Assembly: GCA_022759345.1 (NCBI GenBank) | Contig: JAEMPK010000089.1 | Location: 1 to 5,131 of the forward strand | Source of the DNA: Pyrobaculum sp. | GTDB taxonomy: Archaea > Thermoproteota > Thermoprotei > Thermoproteales > Thermoproteaceae | Direction: 5' to 3' | Length of the DNA: 5,131 bases | Shown: one piece after another, positions 5,069 through 5,131 of the stretch | How the letters are laid out: every line of letters begins with the position of its first letter | Numbering within the stretch: position 1 is the stretch's first letter | Notes under the pieces: model-generated | Databases searched by the model: none | What the model saw: only the letters and a program-made list of their open reading frames with translations | Told to the model about the DNA's origin: nothing | Translations under genes and position numbers: made by a program

Positions 5069-5131
5069 TTAAGCTCGCCGCGCCGTCTCCTCAAGCAACC
5101 TCTCTATGGCGTCTGTTAGTTCGAGACAGCG
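5069..5131 (-). CDS. C-terminal end of an unidentified gene (truncated by window edge)
   Basis: The minus strand is open from the window edge to a TAA (5071-5069), giving RCLELTDAIERLLEETARRA. It is an amphipathic helix rich in Leu, Glu and Arg, a plausible protein C-terminus. It sits tail-to-tail with the methylthiotransferase gene, 12 bases apart. Twenty residues are too few to name a family, and with no start visible the reading frame is supported only by its composition and fit to the gap. Confidence 0.5.
   Translation of the reverse strand, partial: RCLELTDAIERLLEETARRA

Overview
The window looks like chromosome of a hyperthermophilic crenarchaeon of the Thermoproteales, most likely Pyrobaculum or a close relative. 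This is inferred from the GC-rich, purine-heavy coding style, archaeal TATA boxes, and an archaeal gene set: a TAN1-like THUMP protein, an e-MtaB methylthiotransferase and an archaeal-type dihydropteroate synthase. Five TATA-like boxes are each centred about 24-25 bases upstream of a start codon, so most genes here are probably read from leaderless mRNAs. No IS element, CRISPR array or recognisable tRNA/rRNA gene was found.

Left part (1-503): the window opens inside a plus-strand gene whose end is an almost perfect heptad coiled coil (RIDETNK units encoded by 21-base tandem repeats). About ten bases after its stop lies the broken 5' end of a zinc-dependent alcohol dehydrogenase gene on the minus strand (415 to 222). 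It has an in-frame stop, a frameshift in a run of seven G, and no 3' part. Bases 416-503 hold nothing I can support.

Middle (504-2568): a minus-strand gene for an unknown protein with one N-terminal membrane helix (504-1274) diverges from a plus-strand pair. The pair is a THUMP-domain TAN1-like protein (1460-1984), probably the partner of the tRNA cytidine acetyltransferase, and a small alpha/beta hydrolase resembling animal ABHD14 (1981-2568). They overlap by ATGA and are probably translationally coupled. The 185-base divergent gap carries both promoters and a GC-rich segment that could fold.

Right part (2551-5131): a dihydropteroate synthase family gene (minus, 2551-3447) overlaps the hydrolase tail-to-tail by 18 bases. 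It shares a 32-base divergent promoter with a small cysteine-containing unknown protein (3480-3782). Then come a full-length radical-SAM methylthiotransferase of the e-MtaB/CDKAL1 type (3806-5056), expected to make ms2t6A at tRNA position 37, and the C-terminal end of a minus-strand gene (5069-5131).

Functionally, two genes point to tRNA modification (ac4C partner, ms2t6A) and one to pterin C1-carrier biosynthesis. I do not see a clearly new multi-gene system. The most informative points are the unreported-looking alcohol dehydrogenase fossil, the ABHD14-like hydrolase coupled to a TAN1-like gene, and the compact leaderless promoters.
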